From Streptomyces sp. NBC_00259 (GTDB taxonomy: Bacteria; Actinomycetota; Actinomycetes; Streptomycetales; Streptomycetaceae), in the NCBI RefSeq assembly GCF_036181745.1, contig NZ_CP108080.1, forward strand, positions 5,149,501-5,213,500: a stretch of DNA of 64,000 bases, written 5' to 3'. This document shows positions 1-9,149 of this stretch, piece by piece. Position numbers and translations under genes: made by a program. The notes beneath the pieces were generated by a model. It was given only the letters and a program-made list of their open reading frames with translations. It was not told the DNA's origin and did no database searches. Within the stretch, counting starts at the first letter, position 1. The number at the start of each line of letters is the position of its first letter.

Positions 1-321
1 CGGAGGGCGCCGTGTGATCCGTGTGATCCGGGTGATCCGCGCGCTCACTGTGCGGTTCGGCGGCTTCCGGGCGTGACTCGGAGCCGGGGGTGCTCGCCGC
101 CGCGGCGGGCTGCACGCCCAGCTCGTTCGTCGTGTCCGTCTCTTCTTGATCTCGTATCACCAGTCACCGCCCGGACGATGGTGGCATGGCGAACCGGCGC
201 ACGGTGGCATCAGGGTGCGACGCGGGGGTGCGTGGTGTACACGATGCACCTCTTTGTCCAGATGTGTTCCTTGAGCAACGCTCGCGGCCCGCTGTCCGTG
301 CCATGGTGCAAGATGGGCCGG
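1..321. other. left edge without a supported gene
   Basis: I see no gene here that I can defend. Near the left end, bases 12-38 hold three near-copies of a 9-10 bp unit containing GATCCG. One plus-strand frame stays open from base 1 into the alkyltransferase-like gene, but its translation is arginine-rich and resembles nothing known, as expected from chance in GC-rich DNA. The minus strand has a possible GTG near base 49 that would start a protein leaving the window. That is too short to judge. Confidence 0.4.
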
Positions 322-696
322 ATGAGCGAGGAAGTGCCGGAACTGCCGGAGTACGCGGAGCGGGTGCTCGAGGTCGCCGAGCACATCCCGCCGGGCCGGG
401 TCATGACGTACGGGGACGTCGCGGAGTGGCTCGGTGAGGGCGGGCCGCGCCAGGTCGGCCGGGTGATGGCGCTCTACGGAGGGGCGGTTCCGTGGTGGCG
501 CGTGGTCCGCTCGGACGGCGTGCTGCTCTCCGGCCACGAACTGAGCGCGCTGCAGCACTACCGCACGGAGGGCACCCCGCTGCGGCAGGCTCCGCGCGGC
601 GCCGAGGACCATGTGCCGCGCCTCGACATGAGGCGGGCGCGCTGGGACGGCGGCGCGGCCGCATCGGCCACGACGGACGGAAGGGCTCACACCTGA
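322..696 (+). CDS. alkyltransferase-like protein (MGMT/ATL family)
   Basis: A 124-residue protein with the DNA-binding fold of O6-alkylguanine alkyltransferases. Residues 13-35 give the helical start (RVLEVAEHIPPGRVMTYGDV), followed by GxxRQVGRVM. Where a true methyltransferase has the reactive PCHR motif, this protein has PWWRVV. The acceptor cysteine is therefore tryptophan, the hallmark of ATL proteins. By family knowledge, ATLs bind O6-alkylguanine without repairing it and flag it for nucleotide excision repair. The ATG at 322 is preferred over an in-frame ATG at 313 because homologues, as I recall them, begin MSEE. The gene lies just upstream of adnB, and I recall the same association in mycobacteria. 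Confidence 0.85.
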   Translation: MSEEVPELPEYAERVLEVAEHIPPGRVMTYGDVAEWLGEGGPRQVGRVMALYGGAVPWWRVVRSDGVLLSGHELSALQHYRTEGTPLRQAPRGAEDHVPRLDMRRARWDGGAAASATTDGRAHT

Positions 697-947
697 CAGC
701 TTCCGCCATTCGGCGGTGCGATGAGTCGTCCGGGACTCGTTCGCGGCTTGCGGCCCGGTCCTGAGCGGACCGTCTGCGACGCGGTCGCCCGCGGGCGTAG
801 CGTCACCACCGCCGGCGGCGCCCTCCGCGCCACCGGCTCCCTCGACCACCGGCCGTCCAGGCCGCCACCGTCGTCCCGGCCGTCCGCGCCTTCGCACCGG
901 CCCCGTCGTCTCCACCGTCAGCACACCCACCAGGACCGGCGATCCAC

Positions 948-3900
948 GTGAGCTCCTCCACTTCCACCGGGCGTACCCCGCACCGACGGGTGCGGCAAGG
1001 GGCTTCCCCGCGCCCGCAGGAGCACAGGGGGAGGATCCCGGGCGCGTACCGACTGGTGCGTACCTCGCCGGGCCCGGTGGATCCCCCTCTCCTGGACGCG
1101 TCCCAGCGCGAGGTGGTTGACCATGACCACGGGCCTCTTCTCGTGCTCGCGGGGCCCGGGACGGGGAAGACGACGACGCTGGTGGAGGCGGTGGCGTCAC
1201 GGATCGCGCGCGGCGCGGATCCGGAGCGGCTCCTGGTGCTGACCTTCAGCCGCAAGGCGGCGGTCGAACTGCGCGACCGTACGGCGGTGCGGCTCGGCGG
1301 CGCCCGGGCGCCACAGGCCACCACCTTCCACTCGTTCTGCTACGCCCTGGTCCGCGCGCACCAGGACGCGGATCTGTTCGCCGAGCCGCTGCGGCTGCTG
1401 TCCGGTCCCGAGCAGGACGTGGCGGTACGCGACCTGCTGGCGGGCCAGCTCGACCTGGAACGGGAAGGCCGCGCGGGGGCGGGCTGGCCCGCCGAGCTGC
1501 GGGCCTGCCTGACCACACGCGGCTTCGCGGACGAGGTACGGGCCGTGCTCGCCCGGAGCCGTGAGCTGGGCCTCGGCCCGGACGCGCTGGCGGCCTTCGC
1601 CCGGCGTACCGGACGGCCCGACTGGAAGGCGGCCGCGGCGTTCCTCGCCGAGTATCTGGACGTCCTGGACCTGCAGGGCGTCCTCGACTACGCCGAACTC
1701 GTCCACCGCGCCGCACTCCTCGCCGAAGGGCCGGGGACGGGGGAGCGGCTCGCCGAGCGGTACGACGCCGTCTTCGTCGACGAGTACCAGGACACCGACC
1801 CGGCCCAGGTCCGGCTGCTGCGGGCACTGGCCGGGGGCGGCCGCACGCTGGTCGCCTTCGGCGACCCCGATCAGTCGATCTACACGTTCCGAGGCGCCGA
1901 TGTGAACGGCATCCTCGACTTCCCGGGAACCTTCCGCCGCGCCGACGGGCGCCCGGCTCCGGTCGCGGTCCTCACGACGTCCCGCCGTTCGGGGGCCGAG
2001 CTGCTGTCCGCGACCCGCGTGCTCACTCGGCGCATGCCGCTGACCCGGCTGCCCTCGGACAAGGTCCGCGCGCACCGGGAGCTGGCCGCGGTCCGCGCGG
2101 GCGGCCGCGTCGAGGCGTACACGTACCCCACCGCCTCCACGGAACTCGACAACATCGCGGACATCCTCCGCCGCGCCCACCTGGAGGAGGGTGTCTCCTG
2201 GAACGAGATGGCGGTCCTCGTCCGCGCGGGCAACCGCAGCCTCCCCGCGACCCGCCGCGCCCTCACCTCGGCCGGCGTCCCGGTCGAGACGGACGGCGAC
2301 GACATCCCCCTGCGTCACGAGCCGGCGGTCGCGCCCCTGCTGACCGCACTCCGCGTGGCCGCCACGCCGACGGCGCAGGCCGCTGCGGAAGACGCTGCCG
2401 GTTCCGCCGGGCGGTCGGTGGCCGCGGAGGATGCTGCCGGGCAGCCGGAGGCCGTGGGGGACACCCCCGGTCCGGCCGGGCAGCCGGAGGCCGCGGGGGA
2501 CACCCCCGGTCCGGCCGGTCAGCCGCCCGAGGCGGGGCAGGCCGCGGGTTCCGCCGGACAGCCGGTGGACGCGGCGGCACCGGAGCCGTCGCCGCCCGTG
2601 GAGTCCACGGGCCCGGCCGCCCCGGGTGCCGTGGCGCCCGCCCCCCGGACTCCCGAGGGCGCACCGGAGCAGGAGACCCGGCTCGGTCCCGACACCGCCA
2701 TCGCCCTGCTCACCTCTCCCCTCGGCGGCATGGACACGGCCGACCTGCGGCGTCTGGGACGCGCCCTCCGCGACGAGGAGCGGGCCGCGGGCAACCGTGT
2801 GCCGCCGCCCTCGGACGTGCTCATCGCCCGCGCTCTCGCCGAACCCGAGCGGTTCACCGCCCATGACCCCGCCTACGCCCGCGGTGCCCAGCGGCTGGGC
2901 GTGCTGCTGCGCAAGGCGCGCGAGCTCCTCGACGGCGGGGGGACCGCGGAGGAGGCCCTCTGGGAGCTGTGGACCGGCACCCCCTGGCCGCAGCGCCTGG
3001 AGCGGGCCGCCCTGCGCGGTGGCGCGGCCGGCCGCAACGCCGACCGCGACCTCGACGCCGTCTGCGCCCTGTTCGACACCGCCGCCCGCGCGGAGGAGCG
3101 CACCGGCGGCCGCGGCGCCCTCAACTTCCTGGAGGAGCTGGAGGCCCAGGACATCGCCGCCGACACCCTCAGCCGCCGCCCCGAACGCCCGGCCGCCGTC
3201 CGCCTGATGACCGCCCACCGGTCCAAGGGCCTCGAATGGGGCCTCGTCGTCGTCGCCGGTGCCCAGGAAGGACTCTGGCCCGACCTTCGCCGCCGCGGCT
3301 CCCTCCTCGAAGCCGACCGCATCGGCCACGACGGGCTCGCCGAACCCCTCACCCCGGGCGCGCTCCTCGCCGAGGAGCGCCGACTGTTCTACGTCGCCGC
3401 GACCCGTGCCCGTGACCGCCTCGTCGTCACCGCCGTCAAGGCACCCGCCGACGACGGTGACCAGCCCTCCCGCTTCCTCACCGAACTCGGCGTCGAGCCG
3501 CGCGACGTCACCGGCCGCCCACGCCGCCCGCTCGCCGTGGCGCCCCTCGTCGCGGAACTGCGCGCCACCACGGTCGACCCCGACGCCTCCGCCGCGCTCC
3601 GCGACGCCGCCGCCCGCCGGCTCGCCCGGCTCGCCGCGCTCACCGACGACGAGGGCCAGTCCCTCGTGCCCGCCGCCCACCCCTCCCGCTGGTGGGGCCT
3701 GTACGACCCGACGCACAGCGGTGTGCCGCTGCGCGACCGCGACCACCCCGTCACCCTCTCCGGCAGCGCCCTCGACCAGCTCGCCAACACCTGCGCGCTG
3801 CAGTGGTTCCTGGGGCGCGAGGTCAAGGCGGACGCCCCCGCCACCGCCGCCCAGGGCTTCGGCAACGTCGTCCACGTCCTCGCCGACGAGGTCGCCTCCG

Positions 3901-4550
3901 GCCGTACCCCCGCGGATCTCGACGTCCTCATGGAACGTCTCGACTCGGTCTGGGACGCGCTCGCCTTCGACGCCCCCTGGAAGTCCCAGCAGGAGAAGGG
4001 GCAGGCGCGCGTCGCGCTCGAACGCTTCCTCCGCTGGCACGTCATGGACCGCGACGGCCGCACGCCCGCCGCGACCGAGCACGACTTCGACGTGACCCTC
4101 GAAGCGGGCGCCTACGAAGTGCGGATCCGCGGCTCCATGGACCGCGTCGAACAGGACGAGCAGGGCCGCGCGTACGTCGTCGACTTCAAGACCGGCAAGC
4201 AGGCGCCGACGAGGGACGAGGTCGCGCACCACCCCCAGCTCGCCGTGTACCAGCTCGCCGTCCGCGAGGGCGCCGTCGACGAGGTCTTCGACGGCCGCCG
4301 CCCGGCACCCGGCGGCGCCGAACTCGTACAGCTGCGCCGGCCCGCCCCCCAGAAGGAGGGCGGGGAGAGCCTCCCGCGCGTCCAGTCGCAGGAGCCGCTC
4401 AGCGGCGAATGGGTCGGCGAGCTGCTCGCCACCGCCGCGGGCCGCGTCCTCGACGAACGCTTCACACCGAGCACCGGATCGCAGTGCGACCACTGCGCGT
4501 TCCGCTCCTCGTGCAGTGCCCGGCCCGAGGGGCGCCACGTCGTCGAATGA
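948..4550 (+). CDS. adnB: AdnB, helicase-nuclease subunit (UvrD-like helicase plus Fe-S RecB nuclease)
   Basis: A 1200-residue subunit of the AdnAB motor-nuclease that resects double-strand breaks in actinobacteria. The Walker A motif GPGTGKT is at residues 69-75 and the Walker B motif FVDEYQD is near 276-282. SF1 motifs QSIYTFRGAD and TAHRSKGLEW follow. The C-terminal 250 residues are a RecB-type nuclease with VVDFKTGK near 1077. One cysteine near 949 (CALQW) and a CxxC-x5-C cluster near 1179-1188 have the spacing of an AddB-type Fe-S nuclease. An Ala/Gly/Pro-rich stretch at about 480-585 interrupts the helicase and contains 13-residue repeats. Its antisense strand is open, as is usual at this GC. 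The start is GTG; the first 40 residues are poorly conserved, so the start is not certain. Confidence 0.9.
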   Translation: MSSSTSTGRTPHRRVRQGASPRPQEHRGRIPGAYRLVRTSPGPVDPPLLDASQREVVDHDHGPLLVLAGPGTGKTTTLVEAVASRIARGADPERLLVLTFSRKAAVELRDRTAVRLGGARAPQATTFHSFCYALVRAHQDADLFAEPLRLLSGPEQDVAVRDLLAGQLDLEREGRAGAGWPAELRACLTTRGFADEVRAVLARSRELGLGPDALAAFARRTGRPDWKAAAAFLAEYLDVLDLQGVLDYAELVHRAALLAEGPGTGERLAERYDAVFVDEYQDTDPAQVRLLRALAGGGRTLVAFGDPDQSIYTFRGADVNGILDFPGTFRRADGRPAPVAVLTTSRRSGAELLSATRVLTRRMPLTRLPSDKVRAHRELAAVRAGGRVEAYTYPTASTELDNIADILRRAHLEEGVSWNEMAVLVRAGNRSLPATRRALTSAGVPVETDGDDIPLRHEPAVAPLLTALRVAATPTAQAAAEDAAGSAGRSVAAEDAAGQPEAVGDTPGPAGQPEAAGDTPGPAGQPPEAGQAAGSAGQPVDAAAPEPSPPVESTGPAAPGAVAPAPRTPEGAPEQETRLGPDTAIALLTSPLGGMDTADLRRLGRALRDEERAAGNRVPPPSDVLIARALAEPERFTAHDPAYARGAQRLGVLLRKARELLDGGGTAEEALWELWTGTPWPQRLERAALRGGAAGRNADRDLDAVCALFDTAARAEERTGGRGALNFLEELEAQDIAADTLSRRPERPAAVRLMTAHRSKGLEWGLVVVAGAQEGLWPDLRRRGSLLEADRIGHDGLAEPLTPGALLAEERRLFYVAATRARDRLVVTAVKAPADDGDQPSRFLTELGVEPRDVTGRPRRPLAVAPLVAELRATTVDPDASAALRDAAARRLARLAALTDDEGQSLVPAAHPSRWWGLYDPTHSGVPLRDRDHPVTLSGSALDQLANTCALQWFLGREVKADAPATAAQGFGNVVHVLADEVASGRTPADLDVLMERLDSVWDALAFDAPWKSQQEKGQARVALERFLRWHVMDRDGRTPAATEHDFDVTLEAGAYEVRIRGSMDRVEQDEQGRAYVVDFKTGKQAPTRDEVAHHPQLAVYQLAVREGAVDEVFDGRRPAPGGAELVQLRRPAPQKEGGESLPRVQSQEPLSGEWVGELLATAAGRVLDERFTPSTGSQCDHCAFRSSCSARPEGRHVVE
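2439..2555 (+). repeat. 39-bp tandem repeat inside adnB
   Basis: Three consecutive 39-bp units (2439-2477, 2478-2516, 2517-2555). The first two encode GQPEAxGDTPGPA and differ at one residue; the third is diverged (GQPPEAGQAAGSA). A partial fourth unit follows. The unit is 13 codons long, so copy-number change keeps frame. The stretch reads as a flexible Ala/Gly/Pro linker inserted in the helicase region. Confidence 0.85.
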
Positions 4551-4579
4551 CGGCGGACACGTCGTCGAACGACGGCGGA
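4536..4579 (+). repeat. 22-bp tandem duplication across the adnB stop codon
   Basis: Two adjacent 22-bp copies, 4536-4557 and 4558-4579, differ at a single base. In the first copy the variable triplet is TGA, the adnB stop. In the second it is CGA. The duplication therefore spans the gene end and leaves a stop-less copy just downstream. Confidence 0.85.
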
Positions 4580-4709
4580 CCGGCCTGGGAGAACACCGCT
4601 TCGCCCTATGGCGTGAATCACGCTCTTGCCGTGCATCCATTCGGGTGCCTGGTGAGTCCCATGGGTCGGCATAAGCGAGAGATAAAGCTTCAGAGGAAAT
4701 GGGGACACG

Positions 4710-5495
4710 GTGACCAACCGGAAGATTCTGGTCACGGCGGTGCTGTGCGCGACAGCCGCCGTCGGTCTGACCGCCTGTGGTGGCGAGAAGGACAAGGGCG
4801 GCGCCGACAAGCCGGGGAGCTCCGCCCCGTCGCCCAAGGCACCGGTGGACCCGTTCGCGGGCCTCACGGCGGACCAGATCGCCGACAAGTCGCTGGACAT
4901 CACCAAGGCCGCCGACTCCGTCAAGGTCAAGGGTCTCGACTCGTCGGACAAGGACCCGATGGAATTCGACCTCGCCATCTCCGAGAAGGGGGACTGCGGG
5001 GGCACCATGGGCTCCAAGGGCGCCAAGGCGGAGATGCGCAAGGTGGGCGGCCCCATGTACATGAAGGGCGACGACAAGTTCTGGGAGCAGTCGCTCAAGG
5101 AGGACGGCTCCTCGGCCGAGGAGATCGCCGCCGTGAAGGAGCTGTTCAAGGGCCGCTGGATCAAGATCCCCGCCGAGGAGGTGGACAAGGAGGAGATGGG
5201 TGCCCTGTGTGACTTCGACGCCCTCGTGGAGCCTGCGGACAGCGCCAAGACCGGCCTCACCAAGGGTGCGGACGCCGATGTCGACGGCAAGAAGGCCGTC
5301 GTGCTGACCAAGAAGGACGGCGCCGAGACGTTCACCTTCTACGTGGCCAAGGAAGGCGAGCCCTACCTGCTGAAGTTCACCAGCGAGGGCGGCAAGGAGC
5401 CCAAGTCGGCGGCCTTCTCCGACTTCAACGCCCCCATCACGGTGACGGTTCCGCCCGCCGACCAGGTCGTCGACCCCTCGAAGCTGGGCGGCTGA
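4710..5495 (+). CDS. putative lipoprotein between adnB and adnA
   Basis: A 261-residue exported lipoprotein. The N-terminus has a basic start (MTNRK), a hydrophobic core and the lipobox LTAC, with the cysteine near residue 23. A short charged linker (GGEKDKGGADK) follows. The mature part is Lys/Asp/Glu-rich with alternating hydrophobic residues, suggesting a beta-rich domain of the general LppX/LprG kind; that assignment is weak. The GTG start at 4710 follows a purine-rich AGAGGAAAT. It lies about 160 bp after adnB and 70 bp before adnA on the same strand. Its role in that setting is unknown. It may be an insertion into an ancestral adnB-adnA pair, since the two genes are, as I recall, adjacent in mycobacteria. 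Confidence 0.75.
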   Translation: MTNRKILVTAVLCATAAVGLTACGGEKDKGGADKPGSSAPSPKAPVDPFAGLTADQIADKSLDITKAADSVKVKGLDSSDKDPMEFDLAISEKGDCGGTMGSKGAKAEMRKVGGPMYMKGDDKFWEQSLKEDGSSAEEIAAVKELFKGRWIKIPAEEVDKEEMGALCDFDALVEPADSAKTGLTKGADADVDGKKAVVLTKKDGAETFTFYVAKEGEPYLLKFTSEGGKEPKSAAFSDFNAPITVTVPPADQVVDPSKLGG

Positions 5496-5566
5496 CCCGC
5501 GGGCTGAGCACGGACGGGGACCACGGGCGGCAGGCGCTGTCAGTGGTCCCCGTTAGCCTCTCTGGG

Positions 5567-8500
5567 GTGTCCGCACGCATCACCGACCCCGAGCAGCTCA
5601 AGGAGCTCCTCGGCATCCCGTTCACCCCGGAGCAGACGGCCTGCATCACCGCACCGCCCGCCCCGCAGGTCATCGTGGCCGGAGCCGGTTCGGGCAAGAC
5701 GACGGTGATGGCCGCACGGGTGGTGTGGCTCGTGGGCACCGGCCGGGTCGCCCCCGAGCAGGTCCTCGGTCTGACCTTCACCAACAAGGCCGCCGGAGAG
5801 CTCGCCGAGCGCGTGCGAACGGCGCTGGTGCGGGCCGGAGTCACCGACCCGGACACGATCGACCCCGACAACCCGCCGGGCGAGCCCCGAATCTCGACGT
5901 ACCACGCCTTCGCCGGACAGCTCCTCACCGACCACGGCCTGCGCATCGGCCTGGAGCCGACCGCGCGGCTCCTCGCCGACGCCACCCGCTTCCAGCTCGC
6001 CGCGCGAACGCTGCGCGAGGCCCCGGGGCCCTACCCCGCGCTGACCAAGTCGTTCCCCACCCTGGTCAGCGAACTGCTCGCGCTCGACGCCGAGCTTGCC
6101 GAGCATCTCGTGGCTCCCGAGGACCTGCTCGCCCACGACTCCAGGCTCCTGCGCACCCTGGAGTCCGCCAAGCTCACCAACGCGGACCTGAGGAAGGTCC
6201 CCGAGGCCGCGGCCGCCCGCCGTGAGCTCCTCGACCTCGTCGTCCGCTACCGCGCGGCCAAGCGCTCCCGCGACCTCCTCGACTTCGGCGACCAGATCGC
6301 CCTCTCCGCGGAGCTCGCGCGCACCCGCCCCGAGGTGGGCCGCATCCTGCGCGACGAGTTCCGGGTGGTTTTGCTCGACGAGTACCAGGACACGTCCGTG
6401 GCCCAGCGGCTGCTGCTGTCAGGACTGTTCGGCGGGGGCAGCGGCCATCCCGTCACCGCCGTCGGCGACCCCTGCCAGGCGATCTACGGCTGGCGCGGCG
6501 CGTCCGTGGCCAACCTGGACGACTTCCCCGAGCACTTCCCGTACGCGGACGGCAGCCCCGCCACCCGCTACTCGCTCAGCGAGAACCGGCGCAGCGGTGG
6601 CCGCCTCCTCGGCCTCGCGAACGGCCTCGCCGAACCCCTGCGCGCACGGCACGAAGGCGTCGAGGCCCTGCGTCCCGCGCCGGGCGCCGAGCGCGACGGC
6701 ACCGTACGGATCGCGCTGCTGCCCACCCACGCCGAGGAGATCGAGTGGCTCGCCGACTCGATCGCCCATCTCGTCCGCACCGGCAAGGAGCCGGGCGAGA
6801 TCGCGGTCCTGTGCCGTACGGCGGGGGACTTCGCGGGGATCCAGGGCGCCCTCGTGGCCCGCGACATCCCGGTGGAGGTCGTCGGGCTCTCCGGGCTGCT
6901 GCATCTCCCCGAGGTCGCCGATCTGGTCGCCGTCTGCGAAGTCCTCCAGGACCCGGGCGCCAACGCCTCGCTCGTGCGGCTCCTCACCGGACCGCGCTGG
7001 CGCATCGGAGCCCGCGACCTGGCCCTGCTGGGGCGCCGCGCCCGTCTCCTCGTCCACCGCGCCAAGGACGACGGGGCGGACCCCGACGAGCGGCTCGCCG
7101 CGGCCGTCGAAGGCACCGACCCGGCCGAGGTGATCTCGCTCGCCGACGCGCTCGACACCTTCCTGGAGCAGGCCGGAGCGGACGACGGGCTGCCGTTCTC
7201 CGCCGATGCCCGGATCCGCTTCGCCCGACTCGCCACCGAACTGCGCGAGCTGCGGCGCTCGCTCGCCGACCCGCTGATGGACGTGCTCCACCGCGTCCTG
7301 GGCGCCACCGGCCTGGACGTGGAGCTGTCCGCCTCACCACACGCCCTGGCCGCCCGCCGCCGTGAGACGCTCGCCAACTTCCTGGACATCGCGGCCTCCT
7401 TCGCCTCGCTGGACGGCGAGGCGAGCCTGCTCGCCTTCCTCGGCTTCCTGCGCACGGCCGCGCAGTACGAGAAGGGCCTCGACAACGCCCTGCCCGGTGG
7501 GGAGAACACGGTGAAGGTGCTCACCGCCCACAAGTCCAAGGGACTGGAGTGGGACGTCGTCGCGGTCCCCGGACTGGTCGCCGACCAGTTCCCCAGCACC
7601 CGCTCCCGGGAGTCCTGGACCTCCCAGGCGAAGGTCCTGCCCCATGTGCTGCGCGGCGACGCCGACACCCTCCCCGACGTCACCTCTTGGGACGCCAGGG
7701 GACTCAAGGCGTTCAAGGAGGACATGAGGGACCATCAGCACACGGAGGAACTCCGCCTGGGCTATGTGACCTTCACCCGCCCCCGCTCCCTCCTCCTCGG
7801 CTCGGCCCACTGGTGGGGTCCCACCCAGAAGCGCCGCCGCGGCCCCTCCGCCTTCCTGCACGCCCTGTACGACCACTGCGCGGCGGGTCACGGCGAGATC
7901 GAGGCCTGGACCGAGGAGCCGGAGGAGGACGCGGAGAACCCGGCCCTGCAGGAGAAGGCGGCCGAGCAGGCCTGGCCCCTGCCCCTGGACCCGGCGGCGC
8001 TGGCCCGCCGCCGCGCGGCCGCCGACCTGGTGCTCGCGCACCTGGACTCCGCCGCGGTGCAAGCGCCGGGCCGGCTGCACGAGCCGGAGCGAGCGAACGA
8101 CCCGGAGCGGTTGCACGAGCCGGAGCCGTCGCACGACCCGGAGCCGCCCCTGGACGATCTCTGGCCGGAGGACGAACAGGCGTGGGCGGACGAGCAGGCC
8201 TGGTCGGAAGAGGAGACGTGGGCGGGCGAAGAGCCGTGGGACACCGAGCCGGCGTCCGGTGCGGACCATCCTGACGCCGAGGACGCCGAGGACGCCGAGG
8301 ACGCCGAGGACGCCGAGGACGGTGCAGGCGCGTTCGCGCGGCCCGGTGAGGCCGGTGCCCGGCCCCGCCTCCCCGCGCAGCGCGCCGAGCCCCTCGCGCC
8401 CGAGGACGCCAGGGTCATCGCCTCCTGGGACCGCGATCTCGAAGCCCTCGCCGGCGAGCTCCGCCGCGCCCGCGCGTCCGTGCGCGACGTGCCCGTACCG

Positions 8501-9139
8501 GCGTCGCTGTCCGCCTCCCAGCTGCTGCGGATCGCCGCCGACCCGGACGGCTTCGCGCAGGAACTGGCGCGCCCCATGCCCCGCCCGCCGCAGCGGGCCG
8601 CCCGCCGTGGCACCCGCTTCCACGCCTGGGTCGAGTCGCGCTTCGAGGAGCTGCCGCTACCCATGCTGGGGCCCGACGAGCTGCCCGGGAGCGATCCGGA
8701 CGAGGCGGGGATCGCGGACGAGCGCGACCTCGCCGTGCTCAAGGAGGCCTTCGAGCGCACCCCGTACGCCCACCGCGTCCCCTACCGGCTCGAGGCGCCC
8801 GTCCAGCTCACCCTCGCGGGCCGCGTCATCCGGGGCCGTATCGACGCCGTCTATCGCGACGAGGCCACGGGGACGTTCGAGATCGTGGACTGGAAGACCA
8901 GTCGTGCGCGCGACGCGGACCCGCTCCAGCTCGCCGTCTACCGCCTCGCATGGGCCGAGCAGCACGGCCTCCCGCCCGAGTCCGTCGCCGCCGCCTTCGT
9001 CTACGTACGCACAGGAGAGGTCGTCCGCCCCGACGGCCTGCCCGGCAGGGCGGCCCTGGAGCGCGTCCTCCTGGGTGACCGCGTGCCCGAGCCGGTCCCC
9101 GACCGGGCGGCCGGAGGACCCGCCCCCGGAGCCGGATAG
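5567..9139 (+). CDS. adnA: AdnA, helicase-nuclease subunit
   Basis: About 1190 residues, the partner of AdnB. Walker A GAGSGKTT is near residue 40 and LLDEYQDTS near 270. CQAIYGWRGA and TAHKSKGLEWD motifs follow. The C-terminal RecB-family nuclease has GRIDAVY and IVDWKTS near 1106 and QLAVYRLAW. It lacks the Fe-S cysteines seen in AdnB. Between helicase and nuclease is a low-complexity acidic linker (about 835-950) with LHEPE repeats, Trp/Glu-rich runs and DAE repeats. The start was set at GTG 5567, eleven bases after the first base of a TAGCCT -10-like hexamer (5554-5559), suggesting a leaderless transcript. An in-frame GTG at 5543 would place the promoter inside the gene. With AdnB it forms the heterodimer that processes DNA ends. 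Confidence 0.9.
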   Translation: MSARITDPEQLKELLGIPFTPEQTACITAPPAPQVIVAGAGSGKTTVMAARVVWLVGTGRVAPEQVLGLTFTNKAAGELAERVRTALVRAGVTDPDTIDPDNPPGEPRISTYHAFAGQLLTDHGLRIGLEPTARLLADATRFQLAARTLREAPGPYPALTKSFPTLVSELLALDAELAEHLVAPEDLLAHDSRLLRTLESAKLTNADLRKVPEAAAARRELLDLVVRYRAAKRSRDLLDFGDQIALSAELARTRPEVGRILRDEFRVVLLDEYQDTSVAQRLLLSGLFGGGSGHPVTAVGDPCQAIYGWRGASVANLDDFPEHFPYADGSPATRYSLSENRRSGGRLLGLANGLAEPLRARHEGVEALRPAPGAERDGTVRIALLPTHAEEIEWLADSIAHLVRTGKEPGEIAVLCRTAGDFAGIQGALVARDIPVEVVGLSGLLHLPEVADLVAVCEVLQDPGANASLVRLLTGPRWRIGARDLALLGRRARLLVHRAKDDGADPDERLAAAVEGTDPAEVISLADALDTFLEQAGADDGLPFSADARIRFARLATELRELRRSLADPLMDVLHRVLGATGLDVELSASPHALAARRRETLANFLDIAASFASLDGEASLLAFLGFLRTAAQYEKGLDNALPGGENTVKVLTAHKSKGLEWDVVAVPGLVADQFPSTRSRESWTSQAKVLPHVLRGDADTLPDVTSWDARGLKAFKEDMRDHQHTEELRLGYVTFTRPRSLLLGSAHWWGPTQKRRRGPSAFLHALYDHCAAGHGEIEAWTEEPEEDAENPALQEKAAEQAWPLPLDPAALARRRAAADLVLAHLDSAAVQAPGRLHEPERANDPERLHEPEPSHDPEPPLDDLWPEDEQAWADEQAWSEEETWAGEEPWDTEPASGADHPDAEDAEDAEDAEDAEDGAGAFARPGEAGARPRLPAQRAEPLAPEDARVIASWDRDLEALAGELRRARASVRDVPVPASLSASQLLRIAADPDGFAQELARPMPRPPQRAARRGTRFHAWVESRFEELPLPMLGPDELPGSDPDEAGIADERDLAVLKEAFERTPYAHRVPYRLEAPVQLTLAGRVIRGRIDAVYRDEATGTFEIVDWKTSRARDADPLQLAVYRLAWAEQHGLPPESVAAAFVYVRTGEVVRPDGLPGRAALERVLLGDRVPEPVPDRAAGGPAPGAG
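8077..8317 (+). repeat. low-complexity linker repeats in adnA
   Basis: Two 36-bp units (about 8077-8148) encode LHEPERANDPER and LHEPEPSHDPEP. Five exact 9-bp units GACGCCGAG follow at 8273-8317 and encode (DAE)5. All keep frame. They mark the variable, highly acidic linker between the helicase and nuclease parts of AdnA. Confidence 0.85.
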
Positions 9140-9149
9140 GCTCAAGGCC

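Noticed and set aside
1197..4640. Long minus-strand open frame opposite adnB
   Set aside because: It is an antisense shadow; GC-rich codons leave the opposite strand without stops. The Gly/Arg/Val-rich translation matches no family.
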